Under the pieces are notes generated by a model. It worked only from the letters and a program-made list of their open reading frames with translations, did no database searches and was not told where the DNA came from. From Opimibacter sp041746735 (GTDB lineage Bacteria > Bacteroidota > Bacteroidia > Chitinophagales > Saprospiraceae), in assembly GCA_041746735.1 (NCBI GenBank), contig JBGTGP010000032.1, positions 1 through 64,000 on the forward strand: a stretch of 64,000 nt of DNA, read 5' to 3'. This document shows positions 51,546 to 61,194 of this stretch, piece after piece. Every line of letters begins with the position of its first letter. The first letter of the stretch is position 1. The position numbers and the translations under genes were made by a program.

Positions 51546-54500
51546 TCTTCTGGTCCAATCTCGACAACTCCTGATGCTGTAAATATGGCTGACGGACTGT
51601 TCTTGATATACGGAATAGTGGGCCCTGAAATACGGGTATCGATCACATGGAGATGACCGGCATTATAGATTACCGGATGAGTCGGATCATTGCCTACCTG
51701 CCACAGATGAAACGAATCAAAGATCACAGGGTCATCTGATTCCACGCGCAGACCCTGTAGAGCCCCTGTGAATCCCGGACTTGTAAAATCGAATACAACA
51801 ACGACACGGTCTCCATGCTCATCCAATAGTGTTAGGGGAATATCAATATGCAACGGACTTGCGAGTTGAATTGTATCCAGTTCTGGAGCGATGAGGATCG
51901 TATCATACGGCATGGCGCATGCCACTACATCTTCAAAGATTTTGTGGATGGTGACCTTGTTGCTACTATACAGCGTATCAAAGCAACCGGTTAGCACATC
52001 GAATGTGCCGGAAAGGCCATCAGGAGCCGAAAGTACCATGACGGTATCCCCAACAGGAAACCGGGGCCAGGGTTTCTCGGCCACATGTAAAGTGCCGCCC
52101 AACAGGACCGGACCAGTGAATATGACCTGATCGTGCTGTATCCCATTCACCTCTGCATAAATAGTACCTGCGTTGAGGATACTGGATGTCAATGTCAGGG
52201 AACTGAATGATTGGTCACCTGGAGAGATTATACCATAATTGTAAATCGAATCAGGAAGGATACTTGTATTTCCTCCAAGCAGGCCATAATTTAGAATAGC
52301 TCCGGAGCCGGTCACAGGATTGAGTTCAATAATACCATGGCATGCAGGCCCGATGTTAAGGGTTCCATTTACGACAGCACCGGAACCTAAACGGAAAGAT
52401 CCGCAGTTGACAAAAACGTCTCCTGAAAAGGTCGGAAAGGAACCCCCAAAAAAACTGTTTACAATCTTCAGTGATCCTGGCCCTTGAAACGTATCATTTC
52501 CTAAAAATGTTTGAACACCAGCCTGAAAAAGTAAATACGCTCCCGAATCAATATAGGTCATCCCACCCTCCCATAACGTAGCGCCAATGGGAGACAAATA
52601 GGTACTTTCATGCACCCATATCGCACCTGAACTCGTCTGATGAAATAATGAGGTGATGATCGGAAACTCTCCACCTCCGGAGACATGCAAGGAACCGTGA
52701 TTTATGAATCGGCATGCCAAATTTGGCTGAGCTGTTGTATTGCCAAAATGCTCACTTTCAAGCAATACCAGACCATAGTTCTGAAGCGTAAAGCCTCCTG
52801 TAGCATTGACATTATCACTAGTTACCGTTCCATAATTCTTGAGCGTCACTCCCGGACCAAGACTTGCCGGGCCCATAGCAAAAAACGGTTCCGGAGCAAA
52901 ATTAAACACAGCACCTTCCATCACATGAATGAGAGTTGAATCTAACCATCCTCCACCGACATAATCTACAACAGTACCATTTGTCACTCTAAACTCACCA
53001 TCACCTCCATACCCGGTTACATAGAACAGGCAACAATTCGACATGAGGACGTGAGGGACTTCCACATGGATAAGCGCGTTAAAAATGGATGTACCCGATC
53101 CATAGTTATTGGTTTGAAATACAAGGTTACCCTGTCCTTCAAACCAGGTCTCATGTTCGAACTCGTATAACCCAAATTGTATATACAGCGTCGATCCACT
53201 AGCCACATAAAACACACCCCCCATATCCTCACCGCCTGAATTCAGTGCCAGGTTACCTTCCAGGACATTGACCTGGCCTCCGGGCATGTTATTACACTTC
53301 GAACCTTCAATCAGGCTCAGATCATAATGCCCTGACATCTGAAAAGTGCCATAATTATCAAGCTCCGCCCTTCTCCATTCAGGTATAGCATAAGCGGGGC
53401 AACAATAGGGGCAGTCACCGGTAGGAGGATCAGGTGGATCCTTGTAGAGTATCGTCCCATAGTTTACGATTTTATTCTGGCCGCCGTACTTTCCTCTGAT
53501 GCCTCCTGAAGCGACCGTGATAACTCCGTAATTGGTAATCGTTCCTGAAAAAACTAACTCTCCGTCACATTTACAACTGTGTCCATAGTAGTTGTAACAG
53601 GTACCAGAGGGCCCCACATACAATGATCCTAAAGGGCCGATTGTCAGGTCTAAATTAAACATGGCTGCACCGGAAGAGAACTCACCATTACTAAAAATTG
53701 TAGTGCCTGAACCCAGCGTCCAATATTGATTCATACTCGTGGTGATCATTCCGCTTTCTTCAATTATAATATCCGTGCCGGGTCCATTGATAACAGAGAA
53801 GAGCGCATTCAATACTGTACCCGCGATGATCAACTGATCCACATCCCGTAAAATGTTGGCTGCATCAACGGTATGCCCCGGCAATATGAATATGGTATCG
53901 GCCGAGGATGAAGGCACTTCATCTGCCGGGATCCAACTTGTACCATTAAACACCTCCCAGGTCAGTATATCACTCCATGCTCCGCTTACCTTTGTTCGAA
54001 ACTTCAGCGGGGAGCCCGTTAAAGATGTATCCGGGGTAAAGATTCCAACCAGATTCATGGTAAAGCCCGGAGTATAAAACGCACCTCCAACCCCAAAACT
54101 CCCTTCACCTTTTGAACAAATAGCATGTACATATCCACCATCAAGTACACCACCACCAGGATTGAGCCAATTTGTCCCCGTCCATACGGCCATCTTTTGT
54201 GTCACCACTCCACCGGCCAAAGAAAAACCTCCAACACAAAATAAATTGCCCATCGTATCAAACTCTAAATCCTCCACATATCCGTTCTCACCCCAGTCCC
54301 CTAAGGATACCCAAGATGATCCGTTCCACATGACCACTGAAGACAAGTGGGTAGGATAATTACCATAGCCCCCTAAATATATAGTCCCGTCTTCATCTAC
54401 TTCAATTGTATTGACCGTGCCAAGATCAATCCCGCCGTTGAGTGTACTCCAGCCCTGACCCTCTTTGTATATGGCAAACTGATCGATATGGACCCCATCC

Positions 54501-55207
54501 ACACGATTGAAGGAACCTCCTATCAGGAGGCTGGAATCGCTACCTATTGCCATTTGGTACGCCTCACCCAGCCATAAGTAACCATAGTAATCGTAATGAA
54601 ATCCACTGCCCAGTGCGGTCCATTCCACCCCATCCCATTTTGCCACACTATTGCACGTGACTCCATTAATGGATACAAAAGAGCCACAGACATAAAGATG
54701 CCCCTCAGGAGAAAAAATCAAATCCCTAGCAGGCCCACTTATCGTGCCTATAAGATTCCATGAACTACCATCGTGGTAGGAAATCTCGTGTACCCAGTTG
54801 TACGTCTCGTAGTTATACGCTCCAGTAGCCGCATATAATACGCCTGATGCATCATACTCAATCGCATATACATTGTGCCATGTCGTCAAACCCAGTTCAT
54901 CCCAACCGGCACCATTCCACCTTGGAAGTACATAATAGGGCAAACCTGTACCAGCCAGGACAATTCGACCTAAAGTATCAAATTTGACATCTGCAACACT
55001 TCCACTACCATAGAATCCCCCACCGAGTTCATCCCAAGTCGAAGGAGGAGGCGGGTTTGTCAGAAGGGGGTTCATGGCTCCTACCCATTGAATGATTAAA
55101 AGGAACTGGATAGTGAATATGGCCCGGCGCAAAATACTGCAGATTGTACCTGCATTACCCCCCACTTGATGGATATCCGATGTGTGATCAATGGAAAATA
55201 TATACAT
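51542..55207 (-). CDS. Very large secreted surface protein with delta-60-like and beta-rich repeats
   Basis: 1221 aa. A hydrophobic segment near residues 28-45 may be a late signal sequence, with MNPLLTNPPPPSTW following it. About 55-380 are repeated propeller-like units (FDTLGRIVLAG, VAKWDGVEWTALGSGFH, IDQFAIYKEGQGWSTLNGGI), like delta-60/WD-type repeats. About 400-1130 are repeats with NYGTI/NYGLV turns (IVNYGTILYKD, LKNYGTVTSDN), a beta-helix-like pattern. No T9SS sorting domain is seen; the protein ends abruptly at PSAIFTASGVVEIGPEE in an ATGA overlap with a LytTR gene. Possibly C-terminally truncated. Confidence 0.8.
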   Translation of the reverse strand: MYIFSIDHTSDIHQVGGNAGTICSILRRAIFTIQFLLIIQWVGAMNPLLTNPPPPSTWDELGGGFYGSGSVADVKFDTLGRIVLAGTGLPYYVLPRWNGAGWDELGLTTWHNVYAIEYDASGVLYAATGAYNYETYNWVHEISYHDGSSWNLIGTISGPARDLIFSPEGHLYVCGSFVSINGVTCNSVAKWDGVEWTALGSGFHYDYYGYLWLGEAYQMAIGSDSSLLIGGSFNRVDGVHIDQFAIYKEGQGWSTLNGGIDLGTVNTIEVDEDGTIYLGGYGNYPTHLSSVVMWNGSSWVSLGDWGENGYVEDLEFDTMGNLFCVGGFSLAGGVVTQKMAVWTGTNWLNPGGGVLDGGYVHAICSKGEGSFGVGGAFYTPGFTMNLVGIFTPDTSLTGSPLKFRTKVSGAWSDILTWEVFNGTSWIPADEVPSSSADTIFILPGHTVDAANILRDVDQLIIAGTVLNALFSVINGPGTDIIIEESGMITTSMNQYWTLGSGTTIFSNGEFSSGAAMFNLDLTIGPLGSLYVGPSGTCYNYYGHSCKCDGELVFSGTITNYGVITVASGGIRGKYGGQNKIVNYGTILYKDPPDPPTGDCPYCCPAYAIPEWRRAELDNYGTFQMSGHYDLSLIEGSKCNNMPGGQVNVLEGNLALNSGGEDMGGVFYVASGSTLYIQFGLYEFEHETWFEGQGNLVFQTNNYGSGTSIFNALIHVEVPHVLMSNCCLFYVTGYGGDGEFRVTNGTVVDYVGGGWLDSTLIHVMEGAVFNFAPEPFFAMGPASLGPGVTLKNYGTVTSDNVNATGGFTLQNYGLVLLESEHFGNTTAQPNLACRFINHGSLHVSGGGEFPIITSLFHQTSSGAIWVHESTYLSPIGATLWEGGMTYIDSGAYLLFQAGVQTFLGNDTFQGPGSLKIVNSFFGGSFPTFSGDVFVNCGSFRLGSGAVVNGTLNIGPACHGIIELNPVTGSGAILNYGLLGGNTSILPDSIYNYGIISPGDQSFSSLTLTSSILNAGTIYAEVNGIQHDQVIFTGPVLLGGTLHVAEKPWPRFPVGDTVMVLSAPDGLSGTFDVLTGCFDTLYSSNKVTIHKIFEDVVACAMPYDTILIAPELDTIQLASPLHIDIPLTLLDEHGDRVVVVFDFTSPGFTGALQGLRVESDDPVIFDSFHLWQVGNDPTHPVIYNAGHLHVIDTRISGPTIPYIKNSPSAIFTASGVVEIGPEE

Positions 55208-55404
55208 AGTGTTTTGATTTGATGATTCATTAGCATTTGAAGTGTCACGTCTTTATAGAGAAGTTTAGGTGGAATTGAATTCCTATAGATGTTTAACCAC
55301 ATAGGAACAACTTCCATACTGCGCTCTGGAATTTCAGGATGTCAGCAACCAGGACTGTCATAGCGCTTTAATGTGAATTTATTCCGAATCAGGATGTCGA
55401 GCAT

Positions 55405-56049
55405 TTAGTAGGAGATCCACCCATTCAAATCAAAACCAGCATCCTGCTGATCCTGGGGATTAAAATATCCGCTAATGGCTACCTCACCTGAAGCCGCTTC
55501 AAACTTTCCTGTGCCTCCAATTACATTCAACGTGCCCGTGAATGCTATGTGGGTCGGACTGGTTTGAGTCACACTGGTGCCCCCAACGGCTTGAAACCAC
55601 ACGGAATTACCTTTTGTATCATAAACAATTGAACTTACCGTTTCCGGGACACCCGGATAACCTTCAGCTATCAGTTCTGCGTTAAAAAACATGGTGACCG
55701 GAGCCGCCACTGAGGAAAAATTAGGAGGCGTAAAGGGTACATACTGATTGAAAAAGCATCGGGCATTTCCTATATGCGTTACATGACCTGAACCACCACC
55801 GGGATACCAGGCCAGAAACGGTCCGTAATCCGGGATCCATCCATTGGCGATATCCGGAACAAATTGATACCAAGTATCAAGTTTGGCTTTAAAAGCACGA
55901 CGCCCAGCTTCCTTGTGTGACTGGTGGTCTAAAGTAAATTCCGGCTCCGCGGCAGATAAAGCGGGTGCTGCTGAATCGATACTACAACCTGAAAGGAACA
56001 GCGAGATGATGCTGATGATCCATGCTGTCATTTGAAATTGAATCTTCAT
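55405..56049 (-). CDS. Lipoprotein with possible allene-oxide-cyclase-like barrel
   Basis: 214 aa, lipobox LFLSGCS near 22. The C-terminal half (about 120-205) has HIAFTGTLNVIGGTGKFEAA followed by SGEVAISGYFNP, the GGTGxFxxAxGxxxxxG pattern typical of eight-stranded AOC/dirigent-like barrels. The N-terminal half is unknown. It sits between the surface protein and an NAD(P)-binding protein; nothing indicates the ligand. Confidence 0.68.
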   Translation of the reverse strand: MKIQFQMTAWIISIISLFLSGCSIDSAAPALSAAEPEFTLDHQSHKEAGRRAFKAKLDTWYQFVPDIANGWIPDYGPFLAWYPGGGSGHVTHIGNARCFFNQYVPFTPPNFSSVAAPVTMFFNAELIAEGYPGVPETVSSIVYDTKGNSVWFQAVGGTSVTQTSPTHIAFTGTLNVIGGTGKFEAASGEVAISGYFNPQDQQDAGFDLNGWISY

Positions 56050-56200
56050 TGTAATTGGTTTTAGATTTTAAAAGAATTAGGATTAAAACAGTATACATAG
56101 AAATCATAAGGCAATGCTGGTGCATGACCATGTCTTATAAAAGCATTAGAAGTAAATTATACCGAGATGACTCTCAAACGCCCGGAAACCGATCTTTTCC

Positions 56201-57091
56201 TCAGTCATCCCGGATAAACTCCCGTATTCCGGTGAGTTTCATAGGAAATTGACGTAGCACTACCTCAGGATTAAAAGTAAAATCAGCTTGCTCCATCAAC
56301 AAGGATAACTGCATGATGCGTTTTACACCCGGATGTATAGGCCCTAGAATTTTAGAAAGCATCCAAACGATACCGGATGGTACATGGGATACCCGTATAT
56401 CTTTTTTAATTCGTTGTCCATACAAAGTGGCAATCTCCTTACGTGCGATATTATCCGGTCCCCCGATCTGAAACGTTTGATTTACACACGCTGGATTCTC
56501 AATGCACATGGTAATAAGTCTGGCCACGTCCTTGACAGACACAAAATTGTTTGGGTTTTCACCTTTTCCCAGGAATGTCACTTTTCCTTTCTTTTCAATA
56601 CTGCGCCCAATGAGTTCACGAACATGAATCTCCATAAAAGCGGTAGAGCGGATAATCGTGTAAGACATCCCGGATGCTTGCAGGTAATTTTCGATCTTCC
56701 ACTTTGTCCGCCAAAAATCAACCGGATGATCTGGCGAAGCACCCACGACTGACATGTAAACAATATGTTGGACACCCGCCATACTTGCAGCATCAAACAG
56801 ATCTCGATGGCCGGCATTATCGACGTACGCTGAACTGTTTTTTCCTCTCCCCATCAGCGCATGTGCAGCCGCGATAACCATATCCATACCTCTACAAGCC
56901 TGCTGAAGTGATGCTTTATCTGTCAAGTCCCCCTTGACCAACACCATACCAAACTGTGACAATTGGGCCACATTATCGGGATGACGTGTCAATATAAACA
57001 AGCTATTCCCAGACGCCAGTAGCTGCCGGCAAAGTTCTTTTCCCAAGGTACCGGTACCGCCGACGATTAATATGGCTTTGGGAGGGCTCAA
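56201..57091 (-). CDS. NAD(P)-binding atypical short-chain dehydrogenase (NmrA-like)
   Basis: 296 aa Rossmann protein: AILIVGGTGTLGKELCRQLLASG near 6-28 (GxxGxxG), MVLVKGDLTDKASLQQAC, AAAHALMGRG, VVGASPDHPVDFWRTKWKIENYL with the active-site-like Tyr replaced (family lacks the classical YxxxK), and SYTIIRSTAFME. NmrA-like proteins act as redox sensors or reductases. It lies 10 bp downstream of a SnoaL-like gene and is probably in one operon with it. Confidence 0.85.
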   Translation of the reverse strand: MSPPKAILIVGGTGTLGKELCRQLLASGNSLFILTRHPDNVAQLSQFGMVLVKGDLTDKASLQQACRGMDMVIAAAHALMGRGKNSSAYVDNAGHRDLFDAASMAGVQHIVYMSVVGASPDHPVDFWRTKWKIENYLQASGMSYTIIRSTAFMEIHVRELIGRSIEKKGKVTFLGKGENPNNFVSVKDVARLITMCIENPACVNQTFQIGGPDNIARKEIATLYGQRIKKDIRVSHVPSGIVWMLSKILGPIHPGVKRIMQLSLLMEQADFTFNPEVVLRQFPMKLTGIREFIRDD

Positions 57092-57101
57092 GGAATTGGG
57101 A

Positions 57102-57500
57102 TTAGATTGGTTTTTGAATTGCGCCTAGTTGCTCCATAAATTCCATCTGATCGCTCATGGGCCAGGCATTAAGTATTTTATTCCCTTCTACCTGATACTT
57201 GACTATGATAGGAAATTCAACCTTTCGAAAGGTGGCCGGTATGCCATGAAATTCACCCAAATGAGTCCCCTTCATAGTGCCGTGCATGAAAACGAACTCC
57301 CCTTCAGCCGTTATATCCTCAACGAAAATGCTATAGTCCGGAAAAGCTTTTCGAAAAGCCATCACCACCTTAATATACGGTTCGTTATCAGTAAACGCCC
57401 GGATCTCGTCCTCAGTTACACCCTCATGGTGAATCAAAATATACTGAATGACCAACTTCTTGTTGCGCTCAGTTAGATCGTTTGGGTAGAGGTTGTGCAT
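57102..57500 (-). CDS. SnoaL-like NTF2-fold protein
   Basis: 132 aa. The pattern VVMAFRKAFPDYSIFVEDITAEGEFV followed by HGTMKGTHLGEFHGIPAT and a final AWPMSDQMEFMEQLGAI is typical of SnoaL-like polyketide-cyclase-related ester-cyclase proteins. It is probably a small binding protein or isomerase of unknown substrate. It is 10 bp upstream of the NmrA-like gene and about 100 bp downstream of the AraC regulator, all on the minus strand; the regulator may control the pair. Confidence 0.85.
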   Translation of the reverse strand: MHNLYPNDLTERNKKLVIQYILIHHEGVTEDEIRAFTDNEPYIKVVMAFRKAFPDYSIFVEDITAEGEFVFMHGTMKGTHLGEFHGIPATFRKVEFPIIVKYQVEGNKILNAWPMSDQMEFMEQLGAIQKPI

Positions 57501-57600
57501 ATTCTAAAAAGGTAACTCAAAGGTAATTTCGTTCAATGCACGCTGCTAATGAAATTTAGTCATTCATTTACACTATTGTTTCACGACACCCGACTTTTAA

Positions 57601-58518
57601 CTATTGTTCCATTCTGGCCTCCTTTCGCCAATAAGATGGGCTTAAATGGAACTCCTTCTGAAAGGATGAGGAAAAATAACTGGGCTCATTAAAACCTGTT
57701 TTATCTGCAATTTCGGCTATTGTAAAGGTCGTTGTACGCAACATTTCAGCGGCTTTATGCAGCCGGCTGTGCCGAATAAAATTAGCTGTCGAGTACCCTG
57801 TAAGTGCTTTAATGCGCCTATACAGTTGCACTCGGCTTAATCCCAGCTCACGGCAAAGTTCTTCCGTGTCAAATAAGGGATCAGCGAGATGTTTACAGAT
57901 AACTTCATGAATCTGGTTCATGAACAGAACATCCTTTTTTGATTTTGTGCCATTTAACTTTTCCTTAATAAAGGCACTGCTTCCATATTCTTCCCATCGG
58001 CTGAGAGAGGTTTCAAGAAAATGCTTAGAATGATGTAATCGGGTTTTCGGAGATGGCTCTATGGATGTTGATAGACGATGTGTTGCATCCTCTTTTAACT
58101 TTGGTAGCTTGACGTTGGTGTAATCCTCAGGAGGAATAAGCCACTCCATATACAATCGGGTTGTTTTTTGCGGATCATGCTCGATGCGAAACCGGGTATA
58201 CTCCGGCCGAAGAAGAATAGTGGGATTGATCGTAAACCAATACAGACGTATTTCAATCTGAAGATAGTCGTCACCGGTCAAACCATCCTTCCGGGTCAGA
58301 ATACCTACCCGGATGTCCCGGCCGGAAGGAACCAAATAGAGCAAACGCATGACAAAGTAAAACATCGGGGCCACCACCTCATCTAAAGGCAGCGAGGTCA
58401 TAATCGGCTGATCAGGGGCATGAAGGACAATCCGGACACCTCGATGCTGTTGTACAGGTGCCATGGCTGTTACGAGGTCATTCAGCACTTTCTTTATATC
58501 AATCGCAGGCATATACAA
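57601..58518 (-). CDS. AraC-family regulator with a possible degenerate HATPase-like N-terminus
   Basis: 305 aa. Residues about 200-300 form the AraC/XylS two-HTH domain (FDTEELCRELGLSRVQLYRRIKALTGYS, FTIAEIADKTGFNEPSYFSSSFQKEFHLSP). Residues 1-130 (VRIVLHAPDQPIMTSLPLDE, FYFVMRLLYLVPSGRDIRVGIL) resemble in layout the start of a histidine-kinase ATPase domain but lack the N and G boxes. The likely origin is a hybrid two-component regulator whose kinase part has decayed into a ligand-binding or dimerisation unit; this is inference. No signal peptide. Confidence 0.82.
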   Translation of the reverse strand: MYMPAIDIKKVLNDLVTAMAPVQQHRGVRIVLHAPDQPIMTSLPLDEVVAPMFYFVMRLLYLVPSGRDIRVGILTRKDGLTGDDYLQIEIRLYWFTINPTILLRPEYTRFRIEHDPQKTTRLYMEWLIPPEDYTNVKLPKLKEDATHRLSTSIEPSPKTRLHHSKHFLETSLSRWEEYGSSAFIKEKLNGTKSKKDVLFMNQIHEVICKHLADPLFDTEELCRELGLSRVQLYRRIKALTGYSTANFIRHSRLHKAAEMLRTTTFTIAEIADKTGFNEPSYFSSSFQKEFHLSPSYWRKEARMEQ

Positions 58519-58752
58519 TGTCTTAAAGGAACTTGGCAGAAAATATAACCGACTTTTTCATCTCTATTCAACACGTCAACTGAACCATCGAAATATACAA
58601 AGGAGTAATGAGGTGAGCAAATGATGGGCAACAAAGCCCCATTTTGCCGCCTGACTAGGATGGAGAGAAGGTGTGAATGTCCCTTACACGCCCTTAATTG
58701 GCGATAGAATTCTCTCTAACCTGGAACCGTGATATTATGAAAGAACTTATAC

Positions 58753-59178
58753 TTACTGACAGAGCAACTCCATGACCAGCTTCCTTTTACTGCGCGCGAT
58801 CGTGACCCTTAAACCACCAGCCATTCGAAGACACATATCGTCCAGCGCCACATGTCGAACCTGCTCCCGATGAACCGCATAACTCCGATGGACACGCACG
58901 AGAGCAACTGAATTGAAACGTTTCATCCAATATTTTACTGTACGGGATGTAAACCGCTGTTCGCCATTTCGCAGAAACAACCAGGAATAGGTGCCATCAC
59001 CGCGGATCATGACGATATCCTGGACCCCTGGCCACTGGCCATGGGCTGGTATACAGGACTGGCCGGAGAGTGGTTTTGGTCTGATTAAATTGCTTGCGTT
59101 CATCGAAAATGGGGCACTGATGTCACTAAAGCATCCATTGCCCGGTGCATAGATAGTCCATAGAACAAGCGCAGACAA
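58753..59178 (-). CDS. LytTR-type DNA-binding protein without a receiver (second copy)
   Basis: 141 aa as drawn; a later ATG at 59103 (MNASNLIRPKP) is a plausible alternative start giving 116 aa. The LytTR domain has IVMIRGDGTYSWLFLRNGEQ, FTSRTVKYWMKRFNSVALVRVHRSYAVH and RMAGGLRVTIARSKRK, closely paralogous to the protein at 51192. No input domain. It is monocistronic. Targets unknown; an autoregulatory role cannot be excluded. Confidence 0.82.
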   Translation of the reverse strand: MSALVLWTIYAPGNGCFSDISAPFSMNASNLIRPKPLSGQSCIPAHGQWPGVQDIVMIRGDGTYSWLFLRNGEQRFTSRTVKYWMKRFNSVALVRVHRSYAVHREQVRHVALDDMCLRMAGGLRVTIARSKRKLVMELLCQ

Positions 59179-59251
59179 TACTCCCTATGGGTGATTTCTA
59201 TATGATGGATGGGCAGCAACAAGAAGGGGCGTAATGCCATGTAAGATATGA

Positions 59252-59285
59252 TTTGTCCATAGGTCACCCGACTATCCTATCTTTG
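59252..59285 (+). promoter_or_regulatory. Bacteroidota-type promoter (TTTG ... TATCTTTG)
   Basis: TTTG at 59252-59255 and TATCTTTG at 59278-59285 match the -33 and -7 consensus, spaced by 22 bp. It lies 44 bp before the ATG of the small basic-protein frame at 59330. Confidence 0.55.
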
Positions 59286-59329
59286 TGTCTCAAGCAGGTT
59301 GCTTCACCAATTTTTATACCATTCGACAC

Positions 59330-59533
59330 ATGAAACAGTCACCCTTCAAATTTCAAGGCAATACATCCAGGCAGGCCAAAAACACGAAAGGCCAACCGGC
59401 AGCTGAGCATGAGGATCAGGGAAAATCAGGTTTACCTCCCAAGAATCTGAAAACCGCCCCATCTAAATCCAGACCGATCAGCTCTGTCAGGAACGCCCGA
59501 CCGGTCAATACCCAACGCCCCAAAGGGAATTGA
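59330..59533 (+). CDS. Small basic low-complexity protein, unknown
   Basis: 67 aa from the ATG at 59330 (MKQSPFKFQGNTSRQAKNTK...), rich in Lys, Pro, Ser and Gln, probably disordered. A good promoter precedes it and the frame is the longest here, which supports expression. No family recognised. Confidence 0.45.
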   Translation: MKQSPFKFQGNTSRQAKNTKGQPAAEHEDQGKSGLPPKNLKTAPSKSRPISSVRNARPVNTQRPKGN

Positions 59534-59635
59534 CGCCTAATCCAGGTCCACGCAAAGTCGATGGGCGCGAAAGGTCGATAGGCGCGAGCCAAATTTTCAG
59601 TGAATGTCGGCCAAATCAATAGACCGGGAGTTGGA

Positions 59636-60967
59636 TTATTTGCCTTTAAATTGTGACATCATCTTCTGCATATTGTCCCCCTTGCTGAGGGTGTGCATCA
59701 TTTTGCGCATTTGATCAAACTGTTTGACAAACATATTGACCTCATGCAGGTCGCGGCCGCATCCTTTGGCGATACGGGTTTTGCGGCTCATGTTGAGGAG
59801 CTCCGGATTGGTCCGCTCGACCGGGGTCATGGACTGGATGATGGACTCAATTTTGACAAACGCCTTGTCATCGATTTCGATATCCTTCATGGCTTTGCCG
59901 ACACCGGGAATCATGCTCATGAGTGATTTCAGGTCGCCCATCTTTTTGATCTGCGCCATCTGGCCGAGGAAGTCATTGAAATCAAACGTGTTTTTCTTGA
60001 TCTTCTTTTCGATCCGTTTGGCTTCCTTATCATCGAACTGTTCCTGAGCTTTCTCGACAAAAGATATGATATCGCCCATGCCGAGAATGCGCTGTGCCAT
60101 CCGGTCAGGATAAAACATATCGATGGTTTCCATCTTTTCTCCGGTGCTCACAAACTTGATGGGTTTGCCGACTGTATACTTGATCGACAGGGCTGCTCCA
60201 CCCCGTGTATCGCCGTCGAGTTTGGTCAGAACCACCCCGTCATAGTTGATGACATCATTGAAAGCCAGCGCGGTATTGACCGCATCCTGTCCGGTCATGG
60301 AGTCCACGACAAAGAGGGTTTCATGTGGCTGGGCAGCTTCCTTGATCTCCCGGATCTCGCGCATCATGACCTCATCGATCGCCAGACGACCGGCCGTATC
60401 GATGATCACCACATCGAAGCCATGCAAACGGGCATGTTCGATCGCTTTGAGGGCGATCGCTGCCGGATCTTTGGATTCAGGTTCCTTATAGACCGGCACA
60501 TGAATAGCCTCACCCAGCACGGTCAGCTGATCAACAGCAGCAGGACGATAGACATCACAAGCGACGAGAAGTGGCTTGTGCTTGCGTTTTGTTTTGAGAA
60601 AATTGGCCAGTTTGGCGGAGAAAGTCGTCTTACCACTCCCCTGCAATCCGGCAATCAGGACGACCCCGGGATTCCCTTTGATATTGATGCCGGCTGCCTG
60701 GCCGCCCATCAGATCGATCATCTCATCCTGGACGATCTTGATCATGAGCTCCCCGGGCTTGACCGAAGACAGCACATTTTTACTGCCCAGTGCCTTATCC
60801 TTGATCTTGTCGGTAAACTCTTTGGCAATTTTATAGTTGACGTCAGCCGCTACCAGACTCCGGCGGACTTCTTTAATGGCTTCTGCTATATTCAGCTCGG
60901 TGAGCTTGGCATCTCCCCGTAAGGTCTTGAATGCATTGTCGAGGCTATCGGTCAGGTTCTGAAACAT
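59636..60967 (-). CDS. ffh: Signal recognition particle GTPase Ffh (SRP54)
   Basis: 443 aa. The N domain (1-90) is followed by the GTPase G domain: P-loop GLQGSGKTTFSAKLA near 108, VACDVYRPAAVDQL, DTAGRLAIDE near 190, TKLDGDTRGGAALS near 245, and the closing FVSTGEKMETIDMFYPDRMA segment. The methionine-rich M domain (about 320-443) binds the SRP RNA and signal sequences (FNDFLGQMAQIKKMGDLKSL, RIAKGCGRDLHEVNMFVKQF). Length is normal. It delivers nascent membrane proteins to FtsY. A TATATTTG element lies 35 bp upstream. Confidence 0.97.
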   Translation of the reverse strand: MFQNLTDSLDNAFKTLRGDAKLTELNIAEAIKEVRRSLVAADVNYKIAKEFTDKIKDKALGSKNVLSSVKPGELMIKIVQDEMIDLMGGQAAGINIKGNPGVVLIAGLQGSGKTTFSAKLANFLKTKRKHKPLLVACDVYRPAAVDQLTVLGEAIHVPVYKEPESKDPAAIALKAIEHARLHGFDVVIIDTAGRLAIDEVMMREIREIKEAAQPHETLFVVDSMTGQDAVNTALAFNDVINYDGVVLTKLDGDTRGGAALSIKYTVGKPIKFVSTGEKMETIDMFYPDRMAQRILGMGDIISFVEKAQEQFDDKEAKRIEKKIKKNTFDFNDFLGQMAQIKKMGDLKSLMSMIPGVGKAMKDIEIDDKAFVKIESIIQSMTPVERTNPELLNMSRKTRIAKGCGRDLHEVNMFVKQFDQMRKMMHTLSKGDNMQKMMSQFKGK

Positions 60968-61002
60968 ACTGTTATCGGTATCTGAAAGGTTGAAATGGAG
61001 GA

Positions 61003-61010
61003 CAAATATA
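61003..61010 (-). promoter_or_regulatory. Bacteroidota -7 promoter element of ffh (TATATTTG on the minus strand)
   Basis: The minus strand reads TATATTTG, an exact TAnnTTTG match, 35 bp before the ffh ATG. A TTTAG sequence 14 bp further up is a weak -33 candidate at short spacing. Confidence 0.5.
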
Positions 61011-61194
61011 AGGAAGGCTTATTGCTAAATACATAGATTCAGTCCATCAGGCCTGCTCTACCCATACGCTATGGAGTAGAATCCGCAACACTTGACGCAT
61101 GATCCGGCTGCCCGCAGATCCTTTTGGTTGGATTTTAGATGTATATTTAATCTGGCGATTCAGGGAATTCACTCAACAATTAAGGCCACTACGG

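Noticed and set aside
60323..60922. 199-codon plus-strand frame opposite ffh
   Set aside because: Antisense shadow of a conserved housekeeping gene.
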